From contig NZ_LJPW01000120.1 of assembly GCF_001400735.1 (NCBI RefSeq), forward strand, positions 27,653 through 91,652: 64,000 nt of DNA, written 5' to 3'. The stretch is from Pseudomonas caricapapayae (GTDB lineage: Bacteria > Pseudomonadota > Gammaproteobacteria > Pseudomonadales > Pseudomonadaceae). Below are positions 1 to 9,679 of the stretch, one piece after another. Position 1 is the stretch's first letter. Each line of letters starts with the position of its first letter. Below the pieces are notes generated by a model. That model was not told where the DNA came from. It worked only from the letters and a program-made list of their open reading frames with translations, and ran no database searches. The translations under genes were made by a program, and so were the position numbers.

Positions 1-97
1 GATAGAGCCCGTAGGTCAAGGCGGTGTTAAAACCGCCTGACATCAGGAATCGGGCAAAATCCTGCTTTAAGAATTTTAAAACCGCCTGGTTCATCAT
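1..97 (-). CDS. GtrA-like flippase, N-terminal fragment
   Basis: Only the first 32 codons lie in the window; the gene continues past base 1. Translation from the ATG at 97 gives a short basic N-terminus, then RFLMSGGFNTALTYGLY, which matches the start of the first membrane helix of the GtrA/DPMS-flippase family (glycine-rich, N-T-x-x-T-Y). Family members are four-helix proteins that flip an undecaprenyl-phosphate-linked sugar across the inner membrane. It follows the WxcM gene by 7 bases, and a GtrB-like gene is two genes upstream, the expected partner. A second ATG at 94 is equally possible. The call rests on a short stretch plus context. Confidence 0.7.
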   Translation of the reverse strand, partial: MMNQAVLKFLKQDFARFLMSGGFNTALTYGLY

Positions 98-104
98 GGT
101 GCCA

Positions 105-1055
105 TTATTCAGCGTTTGCGATAAGGGTTTTAAACTCTTCGTAATTACGAATATAGTCCCCTGCATCGTAGTAATGAGACGCAAACACTAACAGCACGGC
201 GTCCTGAGAATAGCGATACTGAATACCCCAGGTCATCGGCGGTAGGTGGATGCCTTGATTTGGCTTGTCGAGAATAAACTCTTCACGATTGACACCATCA
301 TCCGCAACTACATGAACCGAGCCCTTTACTGCCACCAGGAACTGATGACATATACGGTGCGCGTGCTCGCCCCGGGTCTCGGCAGTCGGCACATCGTATA
401 CAAGGAAATAGCGCTCGGACTTGAAGGGCACTGAACGTTCGAATTCGCCCGCCGACAGACTGCCTCGAATATCCGCCACTTCATTCATCGTGTGCAGGGT
501 AACGTTCTTCACAGACGTGGAGGTGACGCCTGGCGTCGCTGTTTCCGGACGTGTCTCGCTACTGATGTTGACAGGCTTGGCGTCCACGTAACCAATGATC
601 TTGGCCGGGTTGCCTACGACGATCGCGTTAGGCGGTACAGAACGGGTAACGACAGCGCCCGCGCCGACCATGGCGTTGATGCCGATGGTGATACCTGGAA
701 GAATTGTGCAGTTAGCGCCCAGTGAGGCGCCTTTTCTTATGATGGTGCGGGCGAAACTTTGCGGATAGACCTTGCTGCGTGGAAACAGGTCATTGGTGAA
801 TGTGGCGTTAGGGCCAATGAAGACATCGTCCTCAATGGTAATGCCATCCCATACCTGTACACCGCATTTCAGCGTCACCCGATCACCGATGATAACGTCG
901 TTTTCTATGAAGACGTTGTCACACACGTTGCATTCACTGCCGAGGCGTGCGCCTGGAAGGATATGTGCGAACGCCCATACCCGTGAATCTTTACCGATAT
1001 TATCGGACTCGCACAGCGCATGGCTGTGAACAAAAAAATCCTTACCGCTGCTCAT
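105..1055 (-). CDS. WxcM-like bifunctional sugar acetyltransferase / dTDP-4-keto-6-deoxyhexose 3,4-ketoisomerase
   Basis: 316 residues from the ATG at 1055, which has GGAGAG just upstream and overlaps the preceding gene by 14 bases; the longer open frame to 1142 lacks a comparable site. Residues about 10-155 form a left-handed beta-helix acyltransferase with hexapeptide-type repeats ([21 protein letters not shown] at its end). Residues about 185-316 are a WxcM/FdtA cupin ([15 protein letters not shown]). FdtA-type enzymes isomerise dTDP-4-keto-6-deoxyglucose to the 3-keto sugar, and the acetyltransferase N-acetylates the 3-amino sugar made by the neighbouring aminotransferase. Product would be dTDP-3-acetamido-3,6-dideoxyhexose (Fuc3NAc or Qui3NAc). 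Sequence alone cannot decide the C4 configuration. Confidence 0.85.
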   Translation of the reverse strand: MSSGKDFFVHSHALCESDNIGKDSRVWAFAHILPGARLGSECNVCDNVFIENDVIIGDRVTLKCGVQVWDGITIEDDVFIGPNATFTNDLFPRSKVYPQSFARTIIRKGASLGANCTILPGITIGINAMVGAGAVVTRSVPPNAIVVGNPAKIIGYVDAKPVNISSETRPETATPGVTSTSVKNVTLHTMNEVADIRGSLSAGEFERSVPFKSERYFLVYDVPTAETRGEHAHRICHQFLVAVKGSVHVVADDGVNREEFILDKPNQGIHLPPMTWGIQYRYSQDAVLLVFASHYYDAGDYIRNYEEFKTLIANAE

Positions 1056-1992
1056 CAGTCTCTCCAAATCCCTCGATCCGCATGGGGATGGCCAAGGGTC
1101 TATTCTTTGTGTTTTCGTAAGTGCGCCACGCATAGGAGCCAACGATGCCTAATCCCAGCAGGTTCAAACAGCCAAGAAAGGTGATGGCCAGCATGATCAT
1201 CGCGTAGCCGGGCACTTCGATTCTGCCTTCGAGCTTGGCAATCAGTGTAAACACACCAAACAACGCAGCAAACGCTGAGCCGAACGCGCCCACTCGGGTC
1301 AATATCCGTATGGGCATGTCCGTAAAGGAGAACACGCTGTCCATAAGGTAATTGACTTTTTTACGCAGGGTCCATGCAGAGGTACCGTGAACTCGTTCCT
1401 GCCGGGTGTAAGTAACTACTTCACGGCGATAGCCCATCCAGAATATCTGCGCGATGAGAGAGCTGTGACGCTCTTCAAGGGTCAGCAATGTGTCCCGAAA
1501 GGCCTTGTTGCAGGCGAACATGTCTACGCCGCCTGGTGGGATTTCAGGAATGACGTAGCGACGATAAAAGCCCCAAAAAATCTTTGAAGCAGTCCGCGTC
1601 GCCCATGGATCCTGTCGACCTTCACGTACTCCGACCACAACATCGGTATGGCCGCGCATCAGGACCGTGTTCATTTCCAGAACCAGCTCTGGAGGTTCCT
1701 GAAGATCAGCTGCCATTACCGCAAAACGCTCGCCCTTTCCGTGCTGCAGGCCCGTGCGGATAGCCATGAAGGAGCCGAAGTTTCTGGATAACAAGATCAG
1801 CTTGGACTTGAACGATTGCGACGGCAGTTGTTCCTTGAGTATCTCGTAACAGCGATCGGGACTGCCGTCCACAACGAACACGACTTCAAGCTCGTGTCCG
1901 AGTTGCTTATCCAGCGCCGTTACGGCAACGAGCAAATCCGGAAGATTGCTCTCATTGCGATAAACGGGAATAACCAGCGTCAGCAAAATCAT
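1042..1992 (-). CDS. GtrB-like polyprenyl-phosphate glycosyltransferase (GT2)
   Basis: 316 residues. The N-terminal GT-A fold shows VIPVYRNE at the start and the ADLQEPPEL metal-binding motif near residues 95-103 that is typical of GtrB/DPM1-type enzymes. Two membrane helices follow at about 230-255 and 262-288. Enzymes of this type load a sugar from its nucleotide onto undecaprenyl phosphate at the cytoplasmic face, for flipping by a GtrA protein. It overlaps the aminotransferase stop by 4 bases and the WxcM start by 14, so donor synthesis and lipid loading are translationally linked. The sugar is inferred to be the 3-acetamido-3,6-dideoxyhexose of this operon. Confidence 0.85.
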   Translation of the reverse strand: MILLTLVIPVYRNESNLPDLLVAVTALDKQLGHELEVVFVVDGSPDRCYEILKEQLPSQSFKSKLILLSRNFGSFMAIRTGLQHGKGERFAVMAADLQEPPELVLEMNTVLMRGHTDVVVGVREGRQDPWATRTASKIFWGFYRRYVIPEIPPGGVDMFACNKAFRDTLLTLEERHSSLIAQIFWMGYRREVVTYTRQERVHGTSAWTLRKKVNYLMDSVFSFTDMPIRILTRVGAFGSAFAALFGVFTLIAKLEGRIEVPGYAMIMLAITFLGCLNLLGLGIVGSYAWRTYENTKNRPLAIPMRIEGFGETDEQR

Positions 1993-3092
1993 ATCTCCTT
2001 GGAAAAGTGCGCGGTCACTGCCTTGATGACGCGATCAACTTCTTCGTCAGTCAGGCCAGGGAAGCAGGGCAGGGAGATGACGGTATCGCATGTACGTTCG
2101 GTAACGTCCAGAGCGACAGACGGCGCGGCTGCATACGCTGGCTGCTTGTGGTCGGCAATCGGGTAGTGGATATCAGTACTGACTGACTTCTCTTTAAGCG
2201 CGGCAGCCAGAGCTGCCCGATCTTTCGCGCGAATCACATACAGATGTGCAACGTAGTCTTCCGAAACCGACGATGGCAGCTCGATGTCCAGCCCGGAAAA
2301 CGCTTCATTGTAGCGCTTGGCTATCGAGCGACGCTGCTCGTTCCAGGTGTCCAGATGAGGCAGCTTGATACGCAGGATTGCGGCTTGCATCTCGTCGAGC
2401 CGGCTGTTGCGGCCGCCAGGAATGGCAACGCGGTATTTCTGGTCCCAACCGTACTGGCGAAGCTGGCGAATACGTGCTGCCAGAGCGTCATCAGCAGTAA
2501 CCACTGCGCCACCGTCACCGAGAGCGCCCAGATTTTTGGTCGGGTAGAAACTGAAGCATGCAATGGTGCCAAAGCTGCCTGCTTGTTTACCGTTGCGTCG
2601 AGCGCCATGGGATTGCGCGCAGTCTTCAAGAACAGGGATACCGGCGGCAGAGGCGATCTTGACGATCTCTTGAATGTTTGCCAATTGACCGTACAAGTGC
2701 GTAACGATGATGGCCGCTGGCTTTTCCTTGGCAACCACTGCTTCCAGAGAGTTTTTGCACAGGGTCAATGTTGCCGGGTCGACATCCGCATACACAGGAG
2801 TCGCGCCAATTGCGTGAATGGCAGTGCTGCCGTAAAAACCTGCGTTTGCCACGGCGACCACGCGGTCACCGACGGAAACGCCCAGTCCTTTAAGTGCCAG
2901 TTCCAGCGCGTCGGAGCCGTTCGCTACGCTGATGCAATGTTGTACGCCTACGTAGGCAGCGAATTCTTCCTCGAACAGCTTTACTTCGTTACCTAAAACG
3001 TACCAGTGGCTGTCCAGCACTGCCTTCAACGGCGTAGCGAAATCAAGTCCAGCGTTAGCTTTGATGGCCGAGAAAAGCGGAATATTTTCCAT
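1989..3092 (-). CDS. DegT/DnrJ/EryC1/StrS sugar aminotransferase (FdtB-like)
   Basis: 367 residues from the ATG at 3092, chosen because GGAA lies 6 bases upstream; an in-frame ATG at 3104 is the alternative. It is a PLP enzyme of the sugar aminotransferase family. The Schiff-base lysine is in FYPTKNLGALGDGG (about K186), with EDCAQSHGA about 30 residues before it. With the 3,4-ketoisomerase next door it should convert dTDP-3-keto-6-deoxyhexose to the 3-amino sugar, the FdtB/QdtB step. It starts just after the stop of the membrane GT-C-like gene and overlaps the GtrB gene. Confidence 0.85.
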   Translation of the reverse strand: MENIPLFSAIKANAGLDFATPLKAVLDSHWYVLGNEVKLFEEEFAAYVGVQHCISVANGSDALELALKGLGVSVGDRVVAVANAGFYGSTAIHAIGATPVYADVDPATLTLCKNSLEAVVAKEKPAAIIVTHLYGQLANIQEIVKIASAAGIPVLEDCAQSHGARRNGKQAGSFGTIACFSFYPTKNLGALGDGGAVVTADDALAARIRQLRQYGWDQKYRVAIPGGRNSRLDEMQAAILRIKLPHLDTWNEQRRSIAKRYNEAFSGLDIELPSSVSEDYVAHLYVIRAKDRAALAAALKEKSVSTDIHYPIADHKQPAYAAAPSVALDVTERTCDTVISLPCFPGLTDEEVDRVIKAVTAHFSKEI

Positions 3093-3106
3093 TAGGGTTT
3101 CCATGA

Positions 3107-4984
3107 TCAGTGAGACAAACGGCTGATGGATGCGCAAACATCAGGCATTGTAAAAATGTTGAAGGTCGAAGTGACAGTATAAAGTTTAAGATCGCATTTG
3201 TCGGGAGACGAAGCTGCGTGGATAACGCCTTCATAGCCGCTGCGAAGGGCAGTCTTGTCAGCCAGAGCGCCAGCAACGTCTGGTCGTTTGATCTCGATTC
3301 TGATCGCACCCAGGACTTTCCCCGACTCTACAGCGATGACGTACTCAGGTGAGCCCTCGGTTGCCGGTGGTACACTCCAGCCCCTAAGTAACAAGCCTTC
3401 GGAGGTTTTTCTAACTTCGTCGATCGTACCCGCCGCGCCAGATTGTCCGGAGGGAACCTTGATGAAAAATTCGCCGTTGATCGTCGATAAACGTTCTGCC
3501 AGCTGCGCAGCACTTAGGGTATCGGTACCTGAATTTCTGCCGGTTCCGCTGGCCAGAACTGCTTCCGTCACCATCTTGCCGATGGCAGACATCTGAATGT
3601 TCCTTGGGCTTAGAGTGTTTTCGTTCCAGGCAACCATGTTTGTCCATGCCATCCATGCTGCCACCACAACCAGCCATTTCAGATGAAAACGGTTTGACCT
3701 GATATCTCTTGCAGATGACGCTGAGTTCCTGGCTCGAGCATGGCTCATGCTGGCGAATGCGACGAGCAACGCCAGAAACGGAATCGTGACGAACAGGTAT
3801 CGACCCTGTGGTTGGGGCAGGGAGTTCTGTGACGCGAGCAGGCTCAGCAGGATGATCGAAGGAAAAAGGCCCAGAATCATGACCAACGGCAACAGGTAGT
3901 TCAGTAAAAAAAGCCGTCTGTTATCGCGTGAATAGACACGTGCTGTCTGGATGGCTGCTGCTGTCACAAGCAAAATGAATAAAACTGCCGCGCCCATGTA
4001 GTAGGTCGAAGGCAGAAATATGTTCATCCATCCGGTGGTCGAGAAGTAGCTCGTTAGTGTGAGGCTGATCCACGGAAAGACGTTTTCCATATTGACCAAG
4101 TGACCCGAGCACCCGATGTAACAGGTGCCATAACCCGCAGCAGGGTTGTTTTTGTGCAAGGCCACGAAGTCAATTTGCCCGGATATCCCTGACATCTCAC
4201 CATATTTCAAAAAGGTAACAAGCAGCATGGGCACGGAAAAGATAGCTGCAACGACTGCCATCGTCGGTACATATCGCTTCAGGCTTTTGCTATCAAAAAA
4301 CTGATGTGCGGCAAGCATGACCGCTGTGAAAACCAAGGCGGGCAGCAGGTACAGCTTTGCCAGAAACATCAGGCCGATCGCACCTCCCAGACACAGCGCG
4401 CCCAGCTTGTTGGGGGCCTTCAAAAAACCCAGAAGTGCACTGATCAGCAACGCCACACTCATCAACCCGAATGCGTCACTGTTGAAATACGAGAAGACAA
4501 AAGAGACTTGCGGGATCAGTGCGATCAGGAGCGCAGCAAGGGCGGCAGCTTTCTTCGGCATCCCTGCGCGATTTGCGATGCGGAACAAGGCGCAGATAAA
4601 CACTGCGCCCAGTACCCAGTTAAAGCATCTCGCAGCCAGATAGCCCAAATCGCTCGGTAACATCCAGCTCAGACCATATGAACTGATCAGCGCACCAATG
4701 ACATGTGGGAATGGCAGCCCGTGATACCAAAACTCGCCGGGTTGCCAGGTGTATCCCGACAGGGTCCCTGTAAACGCTTGAGTCGGCGCACTGGCTGCTG
4801 GCAGCGAATGAAACGCTTTCAGGTATTCCAGTAAAAAGAAGTGCGTTGACTCATCCGGCGCACCGTTAAAGGCAATTCCCGCAGACCAGACCGCTAGAAC
4901 AATAAAATAGGTAACGGCCAGCGCTCGTTGGTAACGAGCGCTCGACCAGCCTGTTGGGTGATCTGAATGGTTAGTGTCAAGCAC
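3107..4984 (-). CDS. DUF2142-like polytopic membrane protein, putative GT-C glycosyltransferase
   Basis: 625 residues with roughly ten to twelve hydrophobic helices between about 20 and 440, then a soluble C-terminal part of about 160 residues. After the first helix comes GAPDESTH (residues 41-48), an acidic first-loop motif of the DUF2142 group and the place where GT-C enzymes carry catalytic acids. GT-C enzymes use polyprenyl-phosphate sugars in the periplasm. Lying beside GtrA- and GtrB-like genes, it is the best candidate for the enzyme that moves the lipid-linked sugar onto exported O-antigen. The enzymatic role is inference; the membrane topology is visible. The C-terminal domain was not recognised. 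Confidence 0.7.
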   Translation of the reverse strand: MLDTNHSDHPTGWSSARYQRALAVTYFIVLAVWSAGIAFNGAPDESTHFFLLEYLKAFHSLPAASAPTQAFTGTLSGYTWQPGEFWYHGLPFPHVIGALISSYGLSWMLPSDLGYLAARCFNWVLGAVFICALFRIANRAGMPKKAAALAALLIALIPQVSFVFSYFNSDAFGLMSVALLISALLGFLKAPNKLGALCLGGAIGLMFLAKLYLLPALVFTAVMLAAHQFFDSKSLKRYVPTMAVVAAIFSVPMLLVTFLKYGEMSGISGQIDFVALHKNNPAAGYGTCYIGCSGHLVNMENVFPWISLTLTSYFSTTGWMNIFLPSTYYMGAAVLFILLVTAAAIQTARVYSRDNRRLFLLNYLLPLVMILGLFPSIILLSLLASQNSLPQPQGRYLFVTIPFLALLVAFASMSHARARNSASSARDIRSNRFHLKWLVVVAAWMAWTNMVAWNENTLSPRNIQMSAIGKMVTEAVLASGTGRNSGTDTLSAAQLAERLSTINGEFFIKVPSGQSGAAGTIDEVRKTSEGLLLRGWSVPPATEGSPEYVIAVESGKVLGAIRIEIKRPDVAGALADKTALRSGYEGVIHAASSPDKCDLKLYTVTSTFNIFTMPDVCASISRLSH

Positions 4985-5047
4985 GAGCGACCCTTAAGGT
5001 TGCAGAAAATGTGACAGCGAGGTATTGAGTGTTTTCGGTGACTGCGA

Positions 5048-8000
5048 TCAATTTTTGATCCTTGGAGGCCAAGCCAGACCGAAATCTTCGTGATCAAGGG
5101 TCAAGTTCGGGCTATAGGCATAATCCACCAGAATGTTCGGCCAGCGATTTTTGATGTAGCGAATCTCATGCCCAAATCGCTCCTGTTTTTGAGGCGTGTC
5201 TTCCAGACCGCGCGTAGCCGATTCATGATGGTACAACTCAGCGAACGGCGTCCAGACGTTGAGATACCCGGCTTCCTGAACTCGCAAGCAGAAGTCCACA
5301 TCATTGAATGCTATCTTCAAGTGTTGTTCATCCAGCCCGCCCACCTCATCAAAAATTGACTTTTTAATGATCAGGCATGCAGCCGTGACCGCCGAGAACT
5401 CCTGAATCAGCTCCGCCCTGCAGAAATAGCCATGTGCACCTTTTGGGAGATACTTGTGTGCATGGCCTGCAACACCACCTATGCCCACCACGACACCGCC
5501 ATGTTGAAGTCTGTTATCTGGATACCAAAGCCTTGCGCCTACTGCACCGACCTTCGGCTGCAACGCGATTGATACCATTTCGCTGAGCCACTCAGGAGTC
5601 ATCACTTCAATATCGTTGTTGATGAGGCCAATCAGTTCGCCTTTGGCGATGCGTACAGCGCCGTTATTGAGCGCAGAGTAGTTAAACGGCCCATCGTCTC
5701 GAAGGACGCGAATGTTTTCTTCTTGATCGATGTGAGCAAAGTACGCCAGTGATTCGGGGTCGTCAGAGCCGTTATCGATCAGAATGATTTCGTAATTTTT
5801 GTACGTGGTCAGGCTTTTGATGCTGTCGATGCACTGTTTGACCAGTGCATAAGCATTCCGTGTCGGTATGACAAGTGTCACGAGAGGCAGCGTCGCTGGC
5901 AGGTTGTAGTGAACGCGATACTGACCTGTCGGTAGCAACTCTGTCGAACCAATACGACCTTGACGTTCCAAATGCTCGTCAAGCGCCTTAACGCCCGCCA
6001 ATGCAGCATAAGGCTTTTCGTCGCCGGCCATGGCTGTACTGCCAGCGTGTATACGCCAGTGATAAAGCACGCGCGGAATATGGATAATCTGATCGCGCTT
6101 AAGTTTTTCTATACAACGCAACGCGAGGTCGTAATCCTGAGCACCTTCGAAGCCTACTCGGAACTGCCCGACCTCATTGACGAGATCACGACGATAGGCT
6201 CCAAGGTGACAGACCATATTTTGCGAACGAAATAGGAACTCGTTCCAATCTGACTTAAAGTAGGGGGCGCTACGATTGCCTTCGGTGTCAATCTTGTCCT
6301 CATCTGAGTAGATCAAGCCTGCATCCGGGTTTTCACGAATGGTGCGAGCAACCCAGTAAAGGGCATGGGCAGGGAGAAGGTCATCATTGTCCATTAGCGC
6401 AACAAACAGACCTTTGGCGACGCCCAGTGCCGAGTTACTTGCCTGCGAGATATGACCATTGCTTCCACGGAAAACAACTTTGATGCGCCTGTCTTGCGCC
6501 TTCAAAGATTTCAGGTACTCGATCACTGCAGGATTTGTCGAAGCATCGTCAGCGAGGCACAGCTCCCAATTGGTATAGAGCTGTGAGCGCACGCTGTCCA
6601 CGGCTTCGCGCAGTAAGTCAAGTGGTGGATTATACACCGGCATGATGATGGAAATGAGCGGGTACTCAATCCAGCGGTTCATGTGCTCGTTGATACGATT
6701 GATTTCGGCTTCGCCCAATGTGTCATAGTATTGGACCCATCGAGAATAGTCGTGTCGATCAGGCACTTCACGCATCTCGCTTCCAACGAACGCATGTTGA
6801 GCCTCACCTCGAACCCAGCGAGCCTGTGCGATGACACCTGCGAGCCCTCTGAGGCGCCACACCTGGTAGGCCTTCTTCGCGGTGCTGGAAATTCCGCCTC
6901 CTCGCTGTACAATCAGGGGAATCGAAGCAGCAACACGTTTCGCACGGAAAAAAGATCGGGTTATCTTCCTGAGCGGGGCGGTGGCCTTCCAGCTGTAAGA
7001 AGATTGCATCGCGATAATATGCAGGTTCAAGTTGTGAACATGCGTATCCTTGTCTACGAGTGCCAGGCGGTGATTTTCCTGAGCTGCCAAAATCGCAATC
7101 TCAAGCTGTGCTAACTTGGCATTATGCTTATCTTGCGCCTCTCGGGTAGCCGCATCGATATCCGCTAGGGCCTGACGGTGTTCTGCCTGAATCTGAAGGT
7201 TTGCCGCCTCAAGATTTTCCATTGCAATGCGATGATTTTCTTGAATCGCCAGGTTTGCCGCCTCCCGCTCCTCAAGCGCGAGTCGATGGCTTTCCTGAGA
7301 GGCGAGCTGTGCAGCTTCGAACTCCTCAAGCGCCAATCGGTGATGCTCCTTGGCTATCTGGTGCGCAGTTTCAAGCTCCTCAAGGGCTAGTCGATGCCTA
7401 TCTTGTACTGCCAGATTCTCAGCCTCTATCTTCTCCAGAGCCTGACGATGATCTTCCTCTACCGCAAGGTTCGCTACCTCGACGGCCTCTAAAGCTGAGC
7501 GGTCTTTAAGGTTCAAATCCGATATAGACTCAAGCGCTAGCTTGAGCTCCTCTTCCTGTTGAAGGAGTCGCTCAGCGACCTGACCTTCCGTGAATAAAGT
7601 GAACGTGATCTGTATTTTGAACGACTTCCCGGCTAATAGCGAATTGAGATCAACAGGAAGCACAAGGTTCGGGTCATCGTCCAATGCCATGAACATTGTA
7701 CTGTCATTCACTTCGTTAACAAATGTGGTAGTGCCCGCAGAGTCGAGAGGCGCACTGGCACTGTCACGCCAGGACCAAGCTTCCGAATTCGCGTCATAAA
7801 TAGTAATTGCGTCTACCGAAAAGGATTGGCGAATGTTGGTTGGATCAAAGCGTAGTGCCGCGCACTGGTAGGTCGCTGGAACCGCGAACACTAAGGTCTG
7901 GCGCCCATCGTGTACAAACTGACTTATCGTCCGCTCTTCTTTAAAAGCACCCGCTGCATCACCTATATAGAGCGTCGCCAGTTTAGGCGCCTTGTCATCC

Positions 8001-9679
8001 AAGGATCCCATTTTCTGAATGGTTGCTTCTGGTGACCAATTAAGAAAGCTCACCGCTTCACGGCCGGTGACTTTTTCTTGGAACATGGCCTCTAGCAGCG
8101 CATAGCGATTCAGCGTCTGCTCGGTGATCTCAAGGCCGGTACTGCCAATCAACTGAACAATAAAATCACGCCTGTTGATCATGGTCGTGCTTGGGTAAAA
8201 GGGGACTTTATTCGCTATCAGAAGTAGCAGGCCGCGCATCAGCAGATGACCGAGTTCGACGCCTTCCGTCATTTCCCATTCGATGTCTATGAGGTGCGGG
8301 TTGCCGTCACTGTCAATAATGATGTTCTGCGCAACGGCGTCTATATAATGGCCAGGTAAACGAACCTCTACATTGTCCAGTGCGGTAGCACTTCCTTCCG
8401 CAGCCAAGAGTTTGCTCAGGCAACTCAGATAGGTCGTCAGAAAAGGAGTGAATGTTTCGACTGACCAGTCTTTCGTTGTTGAGGCTTCAAGAAATTGCAG
8501 GCTTAGCAAATTGCCTTTTGCGTAGCCATGCGCTGCAGGCAGAATGAAATTGAATAGGTCGTCCTGGTGAGCGGCCGCTTCAATAGTACTCAGACGCTGG
8601 TATTGGACTTCGATGCCTTCGCGGGTGTCGACGAACACCGTGGCCTTGCAGTACTCGGCATTGCGCCCTGTACTGTAGTGATACGCCAGAACATTGCTGG
8701 GGACTGCGTCATACGGCTGGCATGAAGCAACGACCATAAACGAATTCGCGAGGTCCATGCCCAGATGATTCTCGATCACCACCGGCCAGGCTTTTTCAAG
8801 GTTAAACGTGGTGGTCGACGGTAACTGCGGATCTTTTCGAGTGTTCTGACAGGCCAATGCGGCCGCGTCGAAGTTATCGGCATTGAAACCGTTCTCTGTG
8901 ATCAGGGAGTTGGGAATCTTGTAGTCCGGATACGGTGATAAAAAGCTTGATGATGCAAAGCCAGCGAGGGCTATCAATTGGTCCAGGCCCTTGCGACCAA
9001 ATGTCTTGGGCTGGCGGTCAGCATATCGACCCTCAATACCGTACATGGCAACACCGACATGATCCTCTGGCGCACCGGCAAAATATTTGAGCCCGAGTTG
9101 GTTCTCAATGGCAATAAACAAATGCCCGTCAGGTTTGAGCAGCTTTCGAACCCGTTTCAGCATCCCCAGCGCAGGATTGTCGTCATTGCTGAACATGCTG
9201 GCGTATTCGAGTACACCGATGAGCGTCACTGAGTCGAATTGCTGATCAATATTCAGGTCATCGAATCGTTCAGCAAGCACCGTGACGTTATCCAGATCGC
9301 GTGTTCTGCTCGCTGCGATCGCAGCTCGGCGGGGACTACCTTCAAGCGCAAGCACGCTAGCCCCGGCCTCGCCGAGATAACGGCTGATCGCGCCGCAACC
9401 CGCACCGATTTCGAGAACTGATTTACCTTTTAGAAGATGCTCGAACGGGCGAAAGATATTTCCGCGAGTGGAACTCAGGTGATAAAGCTTTGGCCAGTCC
9501 GTACAGTAGTGCGGCAGCTCGCTCGACAGCACCGATACATCGCTTGCCTCACGAACGATCTTGGCCAGCTCGTTTTCCGAGCTGTCACCATCACTGTAGG
9601 CTATGCCCTGATAATCAGTCCGCACCCACACTGCCGTATCTGTATCACGAACGTAGCCATATCTATCAAGCTCAAACAT
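5048..9679 (-). CDS. Giant O-antigen protein: methyltransferase, kinase-like, coiled coil, two GT2 domains
   Basis: 1543 residues from the ATG at 9679, which overlaps the wzt stop by 8 bases. Domains in order: SAM methyltransferase (about 25-220, motif VLEIGAGCGAISRYLG); a kinase-like segment (about 310-540, with AVAQNIIIDSDG and HLIDIEWE resembling catalytic Asn and metal-binding Asp); a beta-rich region (about 560-700); a coiled coil of 18-residue repeats (about 726-880); SYSWKATAPLRK; GT2 domain A (about 1005-1235, VYNPP, MDNDD); GT2 domain B (about 1262-1480, VIPTRN, INNDIE). Methyltransferase, kinase and coiled coil in this order recall WbdD, the chain terminator and molecular ruler of E. 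coli O9a. Here the probable rhamnosyltransferases are in the same chain. Domain identities are visible; the capping and ruler roles are inferred. Confidence 0.85.
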   Translation of the reverse strand: MFELDRYGYVRDTDTAVWVRTDYQGIAYSDGDSSENELAKIVREASDVSVLSSELPHYCTDWPKLYHLSSTRGNIFRPFEHLLKGKSVLEIGAGCGAISRYLGEAGASVLALEGSPRRAAIAASRTRDLDNVTVLAERFDDLNIDQQFDSVTLIGVLEYASMFSNDDNPALGMLKRVRKLLKPDGHLFIAIENQLGLKYFAGAPEDHVGVAMYGIEGRYADRQPKTFGRKGLDQLIALAGFASSSFLSPYPDYKIPNSLITENGFNADNFDAAALACQNTRKDPQLPSTTTFNLEKAWPVVIENHLGMDLANSFMVVASCQPYDAVPSNVLAYHYSTGRNAEYCKATVFVDTREGIEVQYQRLSTIEAAAHQDDLFNFILPAAHGYAKGNLLSLQFLEASTTKDWSVETFTPFLTTYLSCLSKLLAAEGSATALDNVEVRLPGHYIDAVAQNIIIDSDGNPHLIDIEWEMTEGVELGHLLMRGLLLLIANKVPFYPSTTMINRRDFIVQLIGSTGLEITEQTLNRYALLEAMFQEKVTGREAVSFLNWSPEATIQKMGSLDDKAPKLATLYIGDAAGAFKEERTISQFVHDGRQTLVFAVPATYQCAALRFDPTNIRQSFSVDAITIYDANSEAWSWRDSASAPLDSAGTTTFVNEVNDSTMFMALDDDPNLVLPVDLNSLLAGKSFKIQITFTLFTEGQVAERLLQQEEELKLALESISDLNLKDRSALEAVEVANLAVEEDHRQALEKIEAENLAVQDRHRLALEELETAHQIAKEHHRLALEEFEAAQLASQESHRLALEEREAANLAIQENHRIAMENLEAANLQIQAEHRQALADIDAATREAQDKHNAKLAQLEIAILAAQENHRLALVDKDTHVHNLNLHIIAMQSSYSWKATAPLRKITRSFFRAKRVAASIPLIVQRGGGISSTAKKAYQVWRLRGLAGVIAQARWVRGEAQHAFVGSEMREVPDRHDYSRWVQYYDTLGEAEINRINEHMNRWIEYPLISIIMPVYNPPLDLLREAVDSVRSQLYTNWELCLADDASTNPAVIEYLKSLKAQDRRIKVVFRGSNGHISQASNSALGVAKGLFVALMDNDDLLPAHALYWVARTIRENPDAGLIYSDEDKIDTEGNRSAPYFKSDWNEFLFRSQNMVCHLGAYRRDLVNEVGQFRVGFEGAQDYDLALRCIEKLKRDQIIHIPRVLYHWRIHAGSTAMAGDEKPYAALAGVKALDEHLERQGRIGSTELLPTGQYRVHYNLPATLPLVTLVIPTRNAYALVKQCIDSIKSLTTYKNYEIILIDNGSDDPESLAYFAHIDQEENIRVLRDDGPFNYSALNNGAVRIAKGELIGLINNDIEVMTPEWLSEMVSIALQPKVGAVGARLWYPDNRLQHGGVVVGIGGVAGHAHKYLPKGAHGYFCRAELIQEFSAVTAACLIIKKSIFDEVGGLDEQHLKIAFNDVDFCLRVQEAGYLNVWTPFAELYHHESATRGLEDTPQKQERFGHEIRYIKNRWPNILVDYAYSPNLTLDHEDFGLAWPPRIKN
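7073..7504 (-). repeat. 54-bp tandem repeat encoding 18-residue coiled-coil units
   Basis: Eight consecutive 18-residue units inside the giant O-antigen protein, most starting H-R-x-A-L-E and carrying E-A-A-N-L-A-I-Q or a variant, followed by a partial ninth unit. Eighteen residues equal one heptad plus one hendecad, which suits a long, nearly straight coiled coil. At the DNA level the units are 54 bases and have diverged. Confidence 0.9.
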
